Below, in pieces: positions 39,024 to 49,357 of a stretch of 51,366 nucleotides of DNA. A program made the translations under genes and the position numbers. The notes under the pieces were generated by a model, which was given only the letters and a program-made list of their open reading frames with translations, ran no database searches and was not told where the DNA came from. Position 1 is the stretch's first letter, and every line of letters begins with the position of its first letter. Source of the DNA: Clostridia bacterium (lineage in GTDB: Bacteria; Bacillota; Clostridia; Oscillospirales; CAG-272); contig JAFUPC010000062.1 of NCBI GenBank assembly GCA_017481495.1, positions 1-51,366 of the forward strand, written 5' to 3'.

Positions 39024-40475
39024 TTATTTGCTCACGACGCTTTGCAGGGTAAAGACAAATTCACAGTATTCCCCGTAAACGCTCTTGACCCAGATTTCTT
39101 CGCCGTGGGCGTCGATGATGGTTTTTGTGATGTAAAGACCCAGACCGACACCGGTCTTGTCCAGTCCTCGGCTCTTGTCGCTTTTGTAAAACCGGTCAAA
39201 GACATACGGAAGCTCGTCCTCCGGGATGCCCTGACCCTCGTTCCAGACGGAAACGAACGTCTTCTTGTCTTTGGCGGTGATGTTGATGCGGTAGGTGCCG
39301 CCGGGGGTGGAGAATTTGACCGCGTTGTCGCAGATGTTGTAAAGCACCTGATGGATGGCATCGCGGTCGGCGTAGACGGTCATGTTGTCGCGGTCGCATT
39401 CAAACTCGATGTTCAGCTTCTTCTCATCAATGCGCTGTTCAAACGAGATGAGGATCTGCCGCGCCATTTCGCAGATGTCAAAGGCGGTCTTGGTGAACTT
39501 GCGGTCACCCGCCTGGATGCGCGAAATATCGAGCAGGGAAGCGACGAGACGGGACAGTCTGCGCACTTCGCTTGCGATGAGTTCCAGATAATACGGCTGT
39601 TTTTCCGGCGGGATCGCTCCGTCGAGAATGCCGTCGATGAAGCCTGCAATCGTTGTCATCGGCGTGCGTAGGTCGTGGGAGACGTTGGCAAGGAACGAAC
39701 GCCGCTGATCTTCCACCGTGGCAAGGGAATTTGCCATGTTGTTGAACGCCATCGCAAGCTCCGCCACCTCGTCCGAGCCTTTGACCGGAACGCGCACGTC
39801 AAACTGTCCGGAGGCATACTGCTTTGCCGCGCGGCTCATTTCTTTCAGAGGGCTGGAAATCTTCTCGCTGATGAGGTAGACGGCGATCATCGCCGCGGTC
39901 ATGACCCACATACAGGAGATGAGGATGGTTTTCAGCATCGTCTCTACAAGACCAGAAATACCAGAGGAGGACGAGCAGTAGAGAACGTATCCGACCGTAT
40001 CGCCCGTACTGCCTGCAATCGGGGAGACACAGACCATGTATTTCGCATCCAGAAGACCGGATAAGTCGGTCAGTGTGATGGCGGCTGGATCTTCGGCCAT
40101 AGATAACAGGGCTTCCCGGTCGAGCGCGGTGCTGACGTATTTTGCATCGCCGGTTCCGGAAAGCAGGATGATCCCCTCTTCGTCGGTGACGAGCACCAGA
40201 TGCTCCGCATCATCGGAGGAGGCAAGCTCCAGCGCGCCGCCAAGCATATCTCGGTGCAGATAGACATACTGCGAAAAAGAACCGGAGTAGCTTTCGTTGT
40301 AATTTTCCGCAAGGAAGTCCGTCACGTATCCTGCGCCGGAGACGACGGCTTCTTCTTTGGCACTTGCGGAATAGCCGGATACCATCGAGCAGACGACACC
40401 CGACAGCACAAAGAAGCTGATGACGATGATGACAAGGAACGTGACCAGATATTTGGAAAAAACGCTTTTCAGCAT
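39024..40475 (-). CDS. Membrane sensor histidine kinase
   Basis: A 483-aa two-component kinase. First membrane helix ~8-32, an extracytoplasmic sensor of ~150 residues resembling a PAS/dCache fold, second helix ~181-203, HAMP (~205-258), dimerisation domain with phospho-acceptor His267 in FLANVSHDLRTPMTT, and an ATP-binding domain with N-box YNICDNAVKFSTPGG, G1 VSVWNEGQGIPEDEL and G2 KTGVGLGLYITK. It lies 18 bp after the response regulator. The stimulus is unknown; the layout resembles PhoR/WalK-type kinases. Confidence 0.95.
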   Translation of the reverse strand: MLKSVFSKYLVTFLVIIVISFFVLSGVVCSMVSGYSASAKEEAVVSGAGYVTDFLAENYNESYSGSFSQYVYLHRDMLGGALELASSDDAEHLVLVTDEEGIILLSGTGDAKYVSTALDREALLSMAEDPAAITLTDLSGLLDAKYMVCVSPIAGSTGDTVGYVLYCSSSSGISGLVETMLKTILISCMWVMTAAMIAVYLISEKISSPLKEMSRAAKQYASGQFDVRVPVKGSDEVAELAMAFNNMANSLATVEDQRRSFLANVSHDLRTPMTTIAGFIDGILDGAIPPEKQPYYLELIASEVRRLSRLVASLLDISRIQAGDRKFTKTAFDICEMARQILISFEQRIDEKKLNIEFECDRDNMTVYADRDAIHQVLYNICDNAVKFSTPGGTYRINITAKDKKTFVSVWNEGQGIPEDELPYVFDRFYKSDKSRGLDKTGVGLGLYITKTIIDAHGEEIWVKSVYGEYCEFVFTLQSVVSK

Positions 40476-40493
40476 TGCGTGTATGCCCGTGTG

Positions 40494-41183
40494 TTACTGA
40501 AGCAGTTCAAACTTGTAGCCGACGCCCCAGACGGTTTTCAGAACCCACTTGTCGCTGACGCCTTCCAGCTTTTCGCGCAGACGCTTGACGTGGACATCCA
40601 CGGTACGGGAGTCGCCGAGATAATCAAAGCCCCAGACCTTGTCGAGCAGCTGATCGCGCGTGAAAACGCGGTTGTAGTTGGATGCAAGGAAGTACAGCAG
40701 TTCCAGCTCTTTCGGGGGGATGTCCACGGACTTGCCCTTGATTTTCAGTTCATATTTCAGACGGGAAATTTCAATGTTGTCAAACTTGACGGTCTCCTCA
40801 TCCGCGGTGCTGTCGTGCGTTGCACAGCGGCGCAGCATTGCCTTGACACGGACGGAAAGCTCCTTCATTTCAAGCGGTTTCACCATGAAGTCGTCGGCAC
40901 CCAGCTCAAAGCCAAGCACCTTGTCAAAGACTTCGCCCTTTGCCGTGACCATGATGATGGGCTTACCCGAGATCTCGCGGATCTCCCGGCAGACCTGCCA
41001 GCCGTCCTTGCGGGGCATCATGATGTCAAGCAGAACCAGATCCGGCTCATACATCTTGAAGTACGCAACGCCATCGTTGCCGTCGTTCGCGGTCTTGACC
41101 TCGTAGCCTTCATTTTCCAGATAAACGCGCACCATTTCACAGATGTTGGGATCATCGTCGATGACCAGAATTTTTGTTGCCAT
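40494..41183 (-). CDS. OmpR/PhoB-family response regulator
   Basis: A 229-aa regulator with a receiver domain (KILVIDDDPN; phosphorylated Asp53 in LVLLDIMMPRKDGW; Lys in IMVTAKGE) and a C-terminal winged helix (~130-229; LYFLASNYNRVFTRDQLLDKVWGF, RTVDVHVKRLREKLE). It pairs with the kinase immediately downstream. The upstream region holds four TTAA(C/A)-type repeats, candidate autoregulatory sites. The operon continues with a membrane protein and the GpsA-like gene. Confidence 0.96.
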   Translation of the reverse strand: MATKILVIDDDPNICEMVRVYLENEGYEVKTANDGNDGVAYFKMYEPDLVLLDIMMPRKDGWQVCREIREISGKPIIMVTAKGEVFDKVLGFELGADDFMVKPLEMKELSVRVKAMLRRCATHDSTADEETVKFDNIEISRLKYELKIKGKSVDIPPKELELLYFLASNYNRVFTRDQLLDKVWGFDYLGDSRTVDVHVKRLREKLEGVSDKWVLKTVWGVGYKFELLQ

Positions 41184-41263
41184 TGTTTGTTACCTCCATG
41201 TTGGTTTTCGGACACAGTCAGATGTCGGATAAGGGGAAAATGTTTCCGTTTTATGCGAGTCTG

Positions 41264-41310
41264 TTAAATTATTAACATTGACAGAATCTTAACTATGTTC
41301 ATAATTAACA
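41264..41310. promoter_or_regulatory. TTAACA-type repeats upstream of the two-component operon
   Basis: TTAAAT (41264), TTAACA (41272), TTAACT (41289) and TTAACA (41305) lie in the intergenic region between the divergent response-regulator and apgM genes. PhoP-like regulators of Firmicutes bind TTAACA-type direct repeats. The 8/17/16-bp spacings are irregular, so this is tentative. Confidence 0.35.
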
Positions 41311-41448
41311 TTATAGCGGATGATGATGATATGGGAATGAATGGGGTGTGAATTTTTTTTTAACATGAGGAAAAATCAGAGAATTCTGCCGGAAACAGGA
41401 AAAAATTCTGAAATTATTATCCGTCCCAAAAAAATTTACAGAAAAACC

Positions 41449-41477
41449 TTGCCCCGCGCTCAATAATATGGTATAAT
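41449..41477 (+). promoter_or_regulatory. Promoter of the apgM operon
   Basis: TTGCCC (41449-41454), a 17-bp spacer, TATAAT (41472-41477). Confidence 0.75.
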
Positions 41478-41545
41478 ATAGTATCAGAGTTAAATCTGCT
41501 ATATCAAAAAAATATCCCTCAGTATGAGGAAAGGAATCAACATAT

Positions 41546-42760
41546 ATGAAATATCTGGTAGTTCTGGCGGACGGCATGGCTGATCTGCCGATTGATGCGC
41601 TGGGTGGGAAAACGCCGATGGAAGCGGCGGACAAGCCCATGATGGATCTGCTTGCAAAGACCGCGTATGTCGGTACGGTCTCCAATGTGCCTCTGGGCAT
41701 GGTGCCGGAAAGCGATACGGCGAATCTTGCGGTGCTTTCCTACGACCCGAAGGTCTATTCCAAGGGACGTTCCCCGCTGGAAGCGATGAGCATGGGACTG
41801 ACCATGTCGCCCGACGACACCGCCATCCGGTGCAACGTTGTCACGCTGTCCGAAGAAGAACGGTACGAAGACAAGATTATCCTTGACCACTCCGCCGACG
41901 AGATCACGACGGAGGAAGCGGACGAGCTCATCCGTGCCGTGGATGAAGCACTCGGGGACGAAAACCGTCATTTCCACACTGGTATTTCCTACCGGCACTG
42001 TCTCATCTGGAACAACATTCCCTCCGACTACAATTTTGAGCGCCCGCATGACCATCTCGGGGAGCGCATCGGTGCGTATCTGCCCGCGGGAGAAGCGGGT
42101 GCACCGTATCTCGACCTGATGCGCCGCAGTTATGACATCTTAAATCATCACCCCGTCAACGAAGCGCGCCGCGCACGCGGTCTGAAGCCCGCAAACTCCA
42201 TCTGGCTGTGGAGCCCCGGAAAGAAGCCGCAGCTGCCCTGTTTCAATGAAAAATGGGGACTGCGGGGCGCGGTCATTTCCGCCGTTGACTTAATCAAGGG
42301 CATCGGCATCTGCGCCGGAATGCATTCCATTGACGTGGAGGGCGCGACCGGAAATGTCCACACCAATTATACGGGCAAAGCGGAAGCCGCCATCGGGGCG
42401 TTCCGGGACGGATACGATTTTGTCTACATCCATGTGGAGGGACCCGACGAATGCGGTCACCGCGCGGAAACCGACAACAAGGTGCTCTGCATTGAAAAGA
42501 TCGACCGCCTGATTCTGACACCGGTCTACAACTATCTCATGGAAAGCGGCGAAGACTTTGCCGTGATGGTTCTTCCCGACCATCCGACCCCCATCGTCCG
42601 CCGAACCCATACCATCGACCCCGTGCCGTTCCTCATCTGGAAAAAGGGTGTGGTCTGCGATGGCACCGATACCTTCACGGAAGCCACCGCCGCCGCGAAA
42701 AACGAATATCTTGCACATGGTTATGACCTGCTTGCGCATATGATAGAAAGGAACGCATGA
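41546..42760 (+). CDS. apgM: 2,3-bisphosphoglycerate-independent phosphoglycerate mutase (ApgM type)
   Basis: A 404-aa enzyme interconverting 3- and 2-phosphoglycerate in glycolysis; an alkaline-phosphatase-superfamily member of the archaeal type, also found in many Clostridia. MKYLVVLADGMADLPID carries the first metal Asp. Then come the nucleophile region VPESDTANLAVLSYDP, the substrate-binding FHTGISYRHCLIW, and the metal ligands VEGPDECGHRAETDNK and MVLPDHPTPIVRRTH. It leads a tight plus-strand operon with lepB, whose start codon overlaps its stop codon. A consensus-like promoter is upstream. Confidence 0.94.
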   Translation: MKYLVVLADGMADLPIDALGGKTPMEAADKPMMDLLAKTAYVGTVSNVPLGMVPESDTANLAVLSYDPKVYSKGRSPLEAMSMGLTMSPDDTAIRCNVVTLSEEERYEDKIILDHSADEITTEEADELIRAVDEALGDENRHFHTGISYRHCLIWNNIPSDYNFERPHDHLGERIGAYLPAGEAGAPYLDLMRRSYDILNHHPVNEARRARGLKPANSIWLWSPGKKPQLPCFNEKWGLRGAVISAVDLIKGIGICAGMHSIDVEGATGNVHTNYTGKAEAAIGAFRDGYDFVYIHVEGPDECGHRAETDNKVLCIEKIDRLILTPVYNYLMESGEDFAVMVLPDHPTPIVRRTHTIDPVPFLIWKKGVVCDGTDTFTEATAAAKNEYLAHGYDLLAHMIERNA

Positions 42761-43461
42761 TGGCAAACGGAAACGAAACGAGACCCGCAGAATCCGGGGG
42801 AACCTCCGGTGAGCCCGAGGTCGTCCACGATTTTGAAAATCCGTTGAATGCGCCGGAAACACCGGAACCAGCTTCTGACGCAGGTTCCGCCGGGGACACC
42901 GGTGACGGAGAAAAACCGAAAGAAAAAATGGATATGCGGCGCGAACTGTTTGAATGGGTCGAGCTGTTCGGCTACGCGGTCGCTGTCGTCATCGTCCTGT
43001 TCACGTTCCTTCTGCGGATCGCCGTTGTCAACGGCCCGTCGATGGAGCAGACATTGTTCCATGGAGAAGTTCTGCTGGTCTCCGACCTCTTCTACGAGCC
43101 GGAGCCAGGCGACGTCATCGTGTTCCAGTCCAACACAATTCTTGACAACGAAGCCATCGTCAAGCGTGTTATTGCGACCGAGGGGCAGACTGTCGATATT
43201 GATTTTGCAACATGGACGGTCATGGTGGATGGTGTGGCACTGGAAGAAGATTATGTCAATTATATGCTCGGTTACATGGACGGCTCCGATTTTTCGTTTC
43301 CGCTGACAGTGGAAGAGGGAAAGATCTTTGTCATGGGCGATAACCGCAACCATTCCACCGACAGCCGCAGTGCGCTCATCGGTCAGGTCGATACCCGGTA
43401 TGTACTCGGACGGGTCCTGTTCCGTATTATGCCGCTGACGAAAATCGGGCCTGTCGATTAA
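42757..43461 (+). CDS. lepB: Type I signal peptidase
   Basis: A 234-aa membrane protease that removes signal peptides. An unusually long acidic, Pro/Glu-rich cytoplasmic N-terminus (~60 residues) precedes one membrane helix (~71-90). Catalytic Ser95 in VNGPSMEQTL and Lys136 in NEAIVKRVIATEGQ form the Ser/Lys dyad, and the late box reads VMGDNRNHSTDSR. The start ATG overlaps the apgM stop codon (ATGA). rbgA begins 12 bp later. Members of this family often sit near rnhB and rbgA, as here. Confidence 0.94.
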   Translation: MMANGNETRPAESGGTSGEPEVVHDFENPLNAPETPEPASDAGSAGDTGDGEKPKEKMDMRRELFEWVELFGYAVAVVIVLFTFLLRIAVVNGPSMEQTLFHGEVLLVSDLFYEPEPGDVIVFQSNTILDNEAIVKRVIATEGQTVDIDFATWTVMVDGVALEEDYVNYMLGYMDGSDFSFPLTVEEGKIFVMGDNRNHSTDSRSALIGQVDTRYVLGRVLFRIMPLTKIGPVD

Positions 43462-43473
43462 GGAGAAACAACA

Positions 43474-44382
<909 letters not shown>

Positions 44383-44383
44383 T

Positions 44384-45130
44384 ATGGCACGGACGAAAAC
44401 AGAACAGCCGCCGTTGTCGTGGGACATCGAAAATGCGGTTTACAGCGAGGGCTTCTGTGCGGTCTGCGGCTGTGACGAAGCGGGACGCGGCCCTCTTGCC
44501 GGCCCGGTTGTTGCCGCGGCGGTCATTCTGCCGCGGGATCTTTGCATCCCGGGTCTGAACGATTCCAAAAAGCTTTCCCCGAAAAAGCGGGATGCGCTGT
44601 ATGATGTCATTTGTGAAAAAGCACTTGCTTATGCGATCGCAAAAGCGACTGTGGAGGAGATCGACACGCTCAATATCCTGAATGCCTCCATGCTCGCCAT
44701 GCGCCGCGCGGTGGATGCGCTGTCGGCGGAGGGAGCGGGTGCGGGAGATGCTCTGCCGGACTGTATTCTGGCAGTCGGCGGAACACAGCGGAACGGCACA
44801 GACTACGCGGGTGCAGATTATGCAGGCGCAGACTACGCCGGCGCAGACTTTGCGCTGATTGACGGCAATGTCTCCCGCGGCTTCTCTATTCCGACCCAAA
44901 CCGTCATTGGCGGTGATGCGAAATCGCCTTCCATCGCGGCGGCATCCATTCTTGCCAAGGTCACGCGGGACAGAATGTGTCTTGTGCTGGATGCCGCATA
45001 TCCCGTATATGGTTTTGCAAAGCACAAAGGCTACTCCACGCGGGAGCATATGGACAACGTGCGGAAATACGGGCCGTGTCCCGAACACCGCAGAACCTTT
45101 CTCAAATTTCTTTACGAGGACGGCGAGTGA
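44384..45130 (+). CDS. rnhB: Ribonuclease HII with tandem-repeat insertion
   Basis: A 248-aa enzyme that removes RNA from RNA-DNA hybrids and single ribonucleotides. Metal-binding [13 protein letters not shown] with Asp31 and Glu32, then [13 protein letters not shown], and Asp160 in [19 protein letters not shown] and the [14 protein letters not shown] segment confirm the family. Just before ALIDGN is an insertion of about 35 residues that includes three to four copies of DYAGA (140-157), coded by near-perfect 15-bp repeats. ATG at 44384 is chosen because family similarity begins shortly after; it starts 1 nt after the rbgA stop codon. Confidence 0.94.
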   Translation: MARTKTEQPPLSWDIENAVYSEGFCAVCGCDEAGRGPLAGPVVAAAVILPRDLCIPGLNDSKKLSPKKRDALYDVICEKALAYAIAKATVEEIDTLNILNASMLAMRRAVDALSAEGAGAGDALPDCILAVGGTQRNGTDYAGADYAGADYAGADFALIDGNVSRGFSIPTQTVIGGDAKSPSIAAASILAKVTRDRMCLVLDAAYPVYGFAKHKGYSTREHMDNVRKYGPCPEHRRTFLKFLYEDGE

Positions 45131-45133
45131 GTG

Positions 45134-45556
45134 ATGAACGGTTTTGAACCCGGTAATATGCGGGCGCGCGGTGACATCGGCGAGGAGACCGCCGCACAAT
45201 ATCTCATCGACCATAAATGCACGATCGCTGCACGTAACTTTATCGCCCGCAACGGCGGGGAGATCGACATCATCGCCGAAAACGAAGTGCGGATATTGTT
45301 TGTCGAGGTCAAATCGCGTTATGTTTCGGAAGCTTCCCTCCATTACGGTCGTCCTGCCGCCGCCGTGACCTGGGACAAACAGAAACGCATCATCTCGGCG
45401 GCGCGGGCGTATCTGAATGCGCATCCGACCAACAAAGCCATCCGCTTTGACGTCGCGGAGATCTTTCTGTCCAAGGACAGCCCGCCCACGGTGCTTGATA
45501 TCAATTATATCAAAGGCGCATTTGTACAGGTGAAAGGGAGGAATTCCTATGAGTAA
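45134..45556 (+). CDS. yraN: YraN/UPF0102 family endonuclease-like protein
   Basis: A 140-aa protein of the UPF0102 family, a Holliday-junction-resolvase-like restriction fold. Key text: RARGDIGEETAAQYLIDH, the active-site NGGEIDIIAENEVRILFVEVK with Asp and E-x-K, and the closing RFDVAEIFL. Its exact substrate is unknown, though it is usually placed in recombination or repair. Adjacent to rnhB, as in many genomes. ATG at 45134 is taken; a GTG one codon earlier is possible. It overlaps the next gene by 8 bp. Confidence 0.92.
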   Translation: MNGFEPGNMRARGDIGEETAAQYLIDHKCTIAARNFIARNGGEIDIIAENEVRILFVEVKSRYVSEASLHYGRPAAAVTWDKQKRIISAARAYLNAHPTNKAIRFDVAEIFLSKDSPPTVLDINYIKGAFVQVKGRNSYE

Positions 45557-46493
45557 ATTCCCGTTTGGATTATGCGACACGCACTGCGACACACTTCTGT
45601 GTATGCGCGGCGAAAAAACGGATTTCAACAACGACCGCCATCATATTTCCTTTGACCGGACGGCGGATTTTACGTATTATACGCAGGTCATGGCGGTCTA
45701 CTCCACAGCGAGCCTGTCCGATGAGGAATGCTGGCGGCAGTTCCTTGACACAACGGACTATGCACAGACGCTCCTTTCCTCCCACCCGGAGATCATGCAG
45801 TGCCGCACAAAGGAAGACCTTGCATTTGTCCGTGCGCGTGGACTGCGCTCTTTCATTCTTGCCGTGGAGGGTGGAAAGCTGCTCGGCGGCGATTTGTCCC
45901 GGCTTGACGAATGCTACGCACGCGGCGTGCGGTTCCTCACCCTTGTCTGGGGCGGGGAAACGTGCATGGGCGGTGCGCACGATGTCGGCGGCGGGCTGTC
46001 ACCGTTCGGCATTTCCGTTCTGAAACGGATGCTGGAACTTGGCATCGTTCCCGACGTTTCCCACGCATCCAAGGAAATTTTCTATCAGACCGCCGCATAC
46101 TGCGACGATGCCGGTGTGCCATTTATGGCAACGCATTCCAACAGTGCCGCTGTGTGGGAACATACCCGCAATCTGACCGATGAGCAGTTCCGGATGATCA
46201 TGCACTCGGGCGGTCTTGTCGGTGTGTCGTTCTGCACCCCGCATCTCGGTGGGGAGAACGTCACCGTGTCCACGGTAGTCGACCATATCGAACATTACCT
46301 GTCGCTTGGCGGGGAGCATACTGTATGCTTCGGCGGCGACCTTGACGGCATCGGCGATATGCCCGTCCCCATGACCGGTGTCGGCGACATGGGACTTTAT
46401 TATGAAGAAATGGCAAAACGCGGATTTTCCGAGCGTTTGATTGCCGATATTTTCTCGGGAAATGCGATGGCATTTTTTGAGAGGGTGTTGTGA
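45549..46493 (+). CDS. Membrane dipeptidase family (M19) zinc peptidase
   Basis: A 314-aa amidohydrolase-fold dipeptidase. Zinc ligands are visible as DTHCDTL (H12, D14), AVEGGKLL with bridging Glu, VPDVSHASKEIF and FMATHSNSA. FGGDLDGIGD closes the barrel. Bacterial members cleave dipeptides, including those with D-residues, and may recycle peptidoglycan or diet peptides. There is no signal peptide or anchor, so despite the family name this one is cytoplasmic. Last gene of the apgM-to-dipeptidase run; a repeat-rich 230-bp gap follows. Confidence 0.93.
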   Translation: MSKFPFGLCDTHCDTLLCMRGEKTDFNNDRHHISFDRTADFTYYTQVMAVYSTASLSDEECWRQFLDTTDYAQTLLSSHPEIMQCRTKEDLAFVRARGLRSFILAVEGGKLLGGDLSRLDECYARGVRFLTLVWGGETCMGGAHDVGGGLSPFGISVLKRMLELGIVPDVSHASKEIFYQTAAYCDDAGVPFMATHSNSAAVWEHTRNLTDEQFRMIMHSGGLVGVSFCTPHLGGENVTVSTVVDHIEHYLSLGGEHTVCFGGDLDGIGDMPVPMTGVGDMGLYYEEMAKRGFSERLIADIFSGNAMAFFERVL

Positions 46494-46539
46494 GCGCGGC
46501 GTTTTTGCGGCAAATCGTTGATTCTGTACAGAAGACAAA

Positions 46540-46670
46540 CCGATGATTCTGTAGGGACGCCCATTGGGCGTCCGCCGTAAAAATGATGGTGTCGGAATGT
46601 TCCGGAAAATCACCGACGATATGATATCACCGTCAGGAACGGACGCCTAATGGGCGCCCCTACAGACATA
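46540..46670. repeat. Intergenic palindrome pair, copy R5
   Basis: GTAGGGACGCCCATTGGGCG (about 46551-46570) and GACGCCTAATGGGCGCCCCT (about 46643-46662) are inverted, related palindromes flanking ~70 bp, with ATATCACCGTC in between. The same GGCGCC-ATT-GGCGCC words occur at 26351 and 26510. Confidence 0.65.
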
Positions 46671-46723
46671 ATAAAAATATACTTCATCCAACATTACCAA
46701 TTACCCCAATGGAGAACCCAATT

Positions 46724-48205
46724 ATGAACTATATCAGCACAAGAGGCGGTACAACCGCAAAAGACAATCTTCACAGCGCGGATGCCATCAAACAGGGACT
46801 GGCACATGACGGCGGTCTGTTCATGCCGGAAACGATTCCGACCGTAACGATGGACGAGATCGTCGCATTGAGCCGGGAATCTTACCCCGCGCGCGCGGCG
46901 GCAATTTTAGGCAAATTCCTTGACGATTACCCGGCGGACGAGCTCTGCGCGTACTGCGAGGCGGCGTATGCCGATGCGCGTTTCCCCGGCGGCGCGGCAC
47001 CGCTTCATAAACTGAACGATACAGTCCACGTCATGGAGCTGTGGCACGGTCCGACCTGCGCGTTCAAGGACATGGCACTGCAGATCATGCCGAAGCTTCT
47101 GTCCGGCGCTCTGCGCATCACGGGCGAGGAACGCACCGCGCTCATTCTCGTCGCAACCTCCGGCGATACCGGCAAGGCGGCTCTCGAGGGCTACCGGGAC
47201 ATCGATCAGGTAAAGATCATGGTCTACTACCCCGTGGACGGCGTGTCGAAAATGCAGAAGCTCCAGATGGCAACGCAGGAGGGCGGAAACGTCCGTGTCT
47301 GCGCCATCCGCGGCAACTTCGACGATGCACAGACCGGGGTCAAGAAGATCTTCTCCGATCCCGCGGCGGCAGATGCACTGAACGAAAAGGGCATCTTCCT
47401 GTCCTCCGCCAATTCCATCAACTGGGGCAGACTGGTACCGCAGGTGGCGTATTATTTCTCCGCATACTGTGATCTGCTCGCATCCGGGGAGATCAAAGCG
47501 GGCGAGGAGATCAACGTTTCCGTGCCGACCGGCAACTTCGGCAACATCTTCGCTGGTTATATCGCAAAGCAGATGGGTCTGCCGGTCAAGCGGTTCCTCT
47601 GTGCATCCAACAAAAACAACATCTTAACCGATTTCCTTGCGACCGGTGTCTACGACCGCAACCGCGATTTCTATACCACAATGTCGCCGTCGATGGACAT
47701 CCTCATCTCCTCCAACCTGGAACGGCTTCTGTACTTAAAAACCGGCACAGCGGAAACCGCGGCGTATATGCAGTCGCTTTCCAAGTGCGGACGGTACGAG
47801 ATCACACCCGAAGCAAAAGCCTCCATTGATGCGGATTTTACCGGCTATTTCTGCGATGAGGAGAACACCGTGCGCGTCATCCGCGAGACGTTTGAAAATG
47901 CGCAGTATCTCATTGATACGCACACCGCTGTAGGACTGTCCGCCGCACAGCAGTACATTGCCGAAACCGGCGATACCACAAAGATGATCGTCGATTCCAC
48001 GGCAAGCCCGTACAAGTTCGCATCGAATGTCCTGCGTTCGCTTACCGGAAATGCCCCCGCCGACGAATTTGAAGCGCTGGAGGAGCTGTCCCGCGTGACC
48101 GGCACGGAGATTCCCGCACCGCTCGCTTCCCTGAAAACGAAGACCGTGCGCTTCACGGAGATCATTGACCCCGCGGAAATGCTTGCGAAAACGCTGGCGG
48201 ATTAA
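46724..48205 (+). CDS. thrC: Threonine synthase
   Basis: A 493-aa PLP enzyme converting O-phosphohomoserine to threonine. Start motif MNYISTRGGTTAKDNLHSAD; the Lys that binds PLP is in GPTCAFKDMALQIMP; the phosphate loop is LVATSGDTGKAALEG; NSINWGRLVPQVAYYFSAY and VPTGNFGNIFAGYIAKQMG confirm the family. ATG at 46724 is chosen over 46709 because TGGAGA lies nine bases before it and homologues begin MNYISTRG. Monocistronic, followed by a terminator. Confidence 0.96.
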   Translation: MNYISTRGGTTAKDNLHSADAIKQGLAHDGGLFMPETIPTVTMDEIVALSRESYPARAAAILGKFLDDYPADELCAYCEAAYADARFPGGAAPLHKLNDTVHVMELWHGPTCAFKDMALQIMPKLLSGALRITGEERTALILVATSGDTGKAALEGYRDIDQVKIMVYYPVDGVSKMQKLQMATQEGGNVRVCAIRGNFDDAQTGVKKIFSDPAAADALNEKGIFLSSANSINWGRLVPQVAYYFSAYCDLLASGEIKAGEEINVSVPTGNFGNIFAGYIAKQMGLPVKRFLCASNKNNILTDFLATGVYDRNRDFYTTMSPSMDILISSNLERLLYLKTGTAETAAYMQSLSKCGRYEITPEAKASIDADFTGYFCDEENTVRVIRETFENAQYLIDTHTAVGLSAAQQYIAETGDTTKMIVDSTASPYKFASNVLRSLTGNAPADEFEALEELSRVTGTEIPAPLASLKTKTVRFTEIIDPAEMLAKTLAD

Positions 48206-48245
48206 AAAAACGGAAAAAACCGCCCGATTCCGGACGGCTTTTCCT
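48206..48245. terminator. Terminator between thrC and the DUF1540 gene
   Basis: CCGCCCG (48220-48226) and CGGACGG (48231-48237) form a short stem with A/T-runs on both sides (AAAAAA before, TTTTCC after), so it probably works in both directions. Confidence 0.7.
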
Positions 48246-48260
48246 TGACTCTGCGGTCAC

Positions 48261-48467
48261 TTACATATTCTTCTGCTTGAACGTTGCGCAGACCGTGTCG
48301 GTGCAGGAGGTCGCATAGCTGGGGCCGACTGCGATCTTTTCGGCGGTGCAGTAGCAGTCGCCGTCGTGATAGACGCAGTTGCGGACGTCGCAGGAAATGC
48401 CCTTGATGTGCTTGCCGTCGGTGTTTTTCGGCATATTGCCGGTTTCGGTGGAATTGAAAAGACCCAT
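48261..48467 (-). CDS. DUF1540 domain protein
   Basis: A 68-aa cysteine-rich protein. It carries the DUF1540 signature ISCDVRNCVYHDGDCYCTAE, then IAVGPSYATSCTDTVCATF, with six to seven cysteines likely to bind a metal. Function is unknown; the domain is common in spore-forming Firmicutes. ATG at 48467 follows AAAGGTGAAAAT on the minus strand. It lies head to head with the metallophosphoesterase gene and converges on thrC. Confidence 0.92.
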   Translation of the reverse strand: MGLFNSTETGNMPKNTDGKHIKGISCDVRNCVYHDGDCYCTAEKIAVGPSYATSCTDTVCATFKQKNM

Positions 48468-48578
48468 GGTATTTTCACCTTTCTGTATCAGAATGCGGAT
48501 GCCATTCGGTGCCGCAGATACAGTCTGTCCCGCGTATCACGCATTTATACAAATTTTTTGAAAGGAACGCAAAAATCT

Positions 48579-49319
48579 ATGTCCGTTTTTGTCATGGCCG
48601 ATCTCCATCTGTCCCTCGGAACGAACAAACCGATGGACAAATTCGGCGCGCGGTGGAAAAACCACACGGAGAAGATCCGCGAAAACTGGCTTGCCGCCGT
48701 TGCCGATACGGATACCGTCATCATTCCGGGAGATCTTTCCTGGGGCATCAATCTGGAAGAAGCACTGCCCGACTTTCACTTTGTGGACGATTTGCCCGGA
48801 AAGAAGATACTGCTCAAGGGCAACCACGATTATTGGTGGGACACCGTGACGAAGATGAATGCGTTCTTCTCGGCAAACGGCATCACCACGATGTCGTTTC
48901 TGCACAATTCCGCCGTGCGGTGCGAGGACTTCATCGTCTGCGGCTCGCGCGGATGGTACAATGAGGACAAAAAGGTCATCACGCAGAACGACGTCGATAC
49001 GAAAAAGCTGATCGCGCGTGAGGTCGGGCGCATCAAGACGTCTCTCGATGCCGGACGGGCGATACGGGAGACGGTCGCGGCAGAACAGGGTTTTTCCCCC
49101 GAAATGCTGGTATTTCTGCACTTCCCGCCGTATTTCAAAGGGTACATCTGCGATGAGATCATACTGGAATTATACCGGTACGGTATTGCGCGGTGCTATT
49201 TCGGCCACATCCACGGCGTGTACGACGTGCCGGCTGTGCGGCGGTATATGGATATTGATTTCTATAACATCGCCGGAGATTTTCTGAACTTTGTTCCGCT
49301 GAAAATCGAAAAAGCGTAA
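48579..49319 (+). CDS. Calcineurin-like metallophosphoesterase
   Basis: A 246-aa dinuclear-metal phosphoesterase. The five blocks are in order: FVMADLHLSLG (D, H), IIPGDLSWGIN, LLKGNHDYWWDT, FLHFPPYF and CYFGHIHGVYD. The family text KEFGxxW-like FGARWKNHTEKI suggests the Firmicutes YkuE-unlike cytosolic group that has no defined substrate. ATG at 48579 follows GAAAGGA; a much longer frame upstream overlaps the divergent DUF1540 gene and is not protein-like there. Confidence 0.92.
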   Translation: MSVFVMADLHLSLGTNKPMDKFGARWKNHTEKIRENWLAAVADTDTVIIPGDLSWGINLEEALPDFHFVDDLPGKKILLKGNHDYWWDTVTKMNAFFSANGITTMSFLHNSAVRCEDFIVCGSRGWYNEDKKVITQNDVDTKKLIAREVGRIKTSLDAGRAIRETVAAEQGFSPEMLVFLHFPPYFKGYICDEIILELYRYGIARCYFGHIHGVYDVPAVRRYMDIDFYNIAGDFLNFVPLKIEKA

Positions 49320-49357
49320 ACTCTTTGTGAATTTTATGCAAATATCCCCGAAACCTC

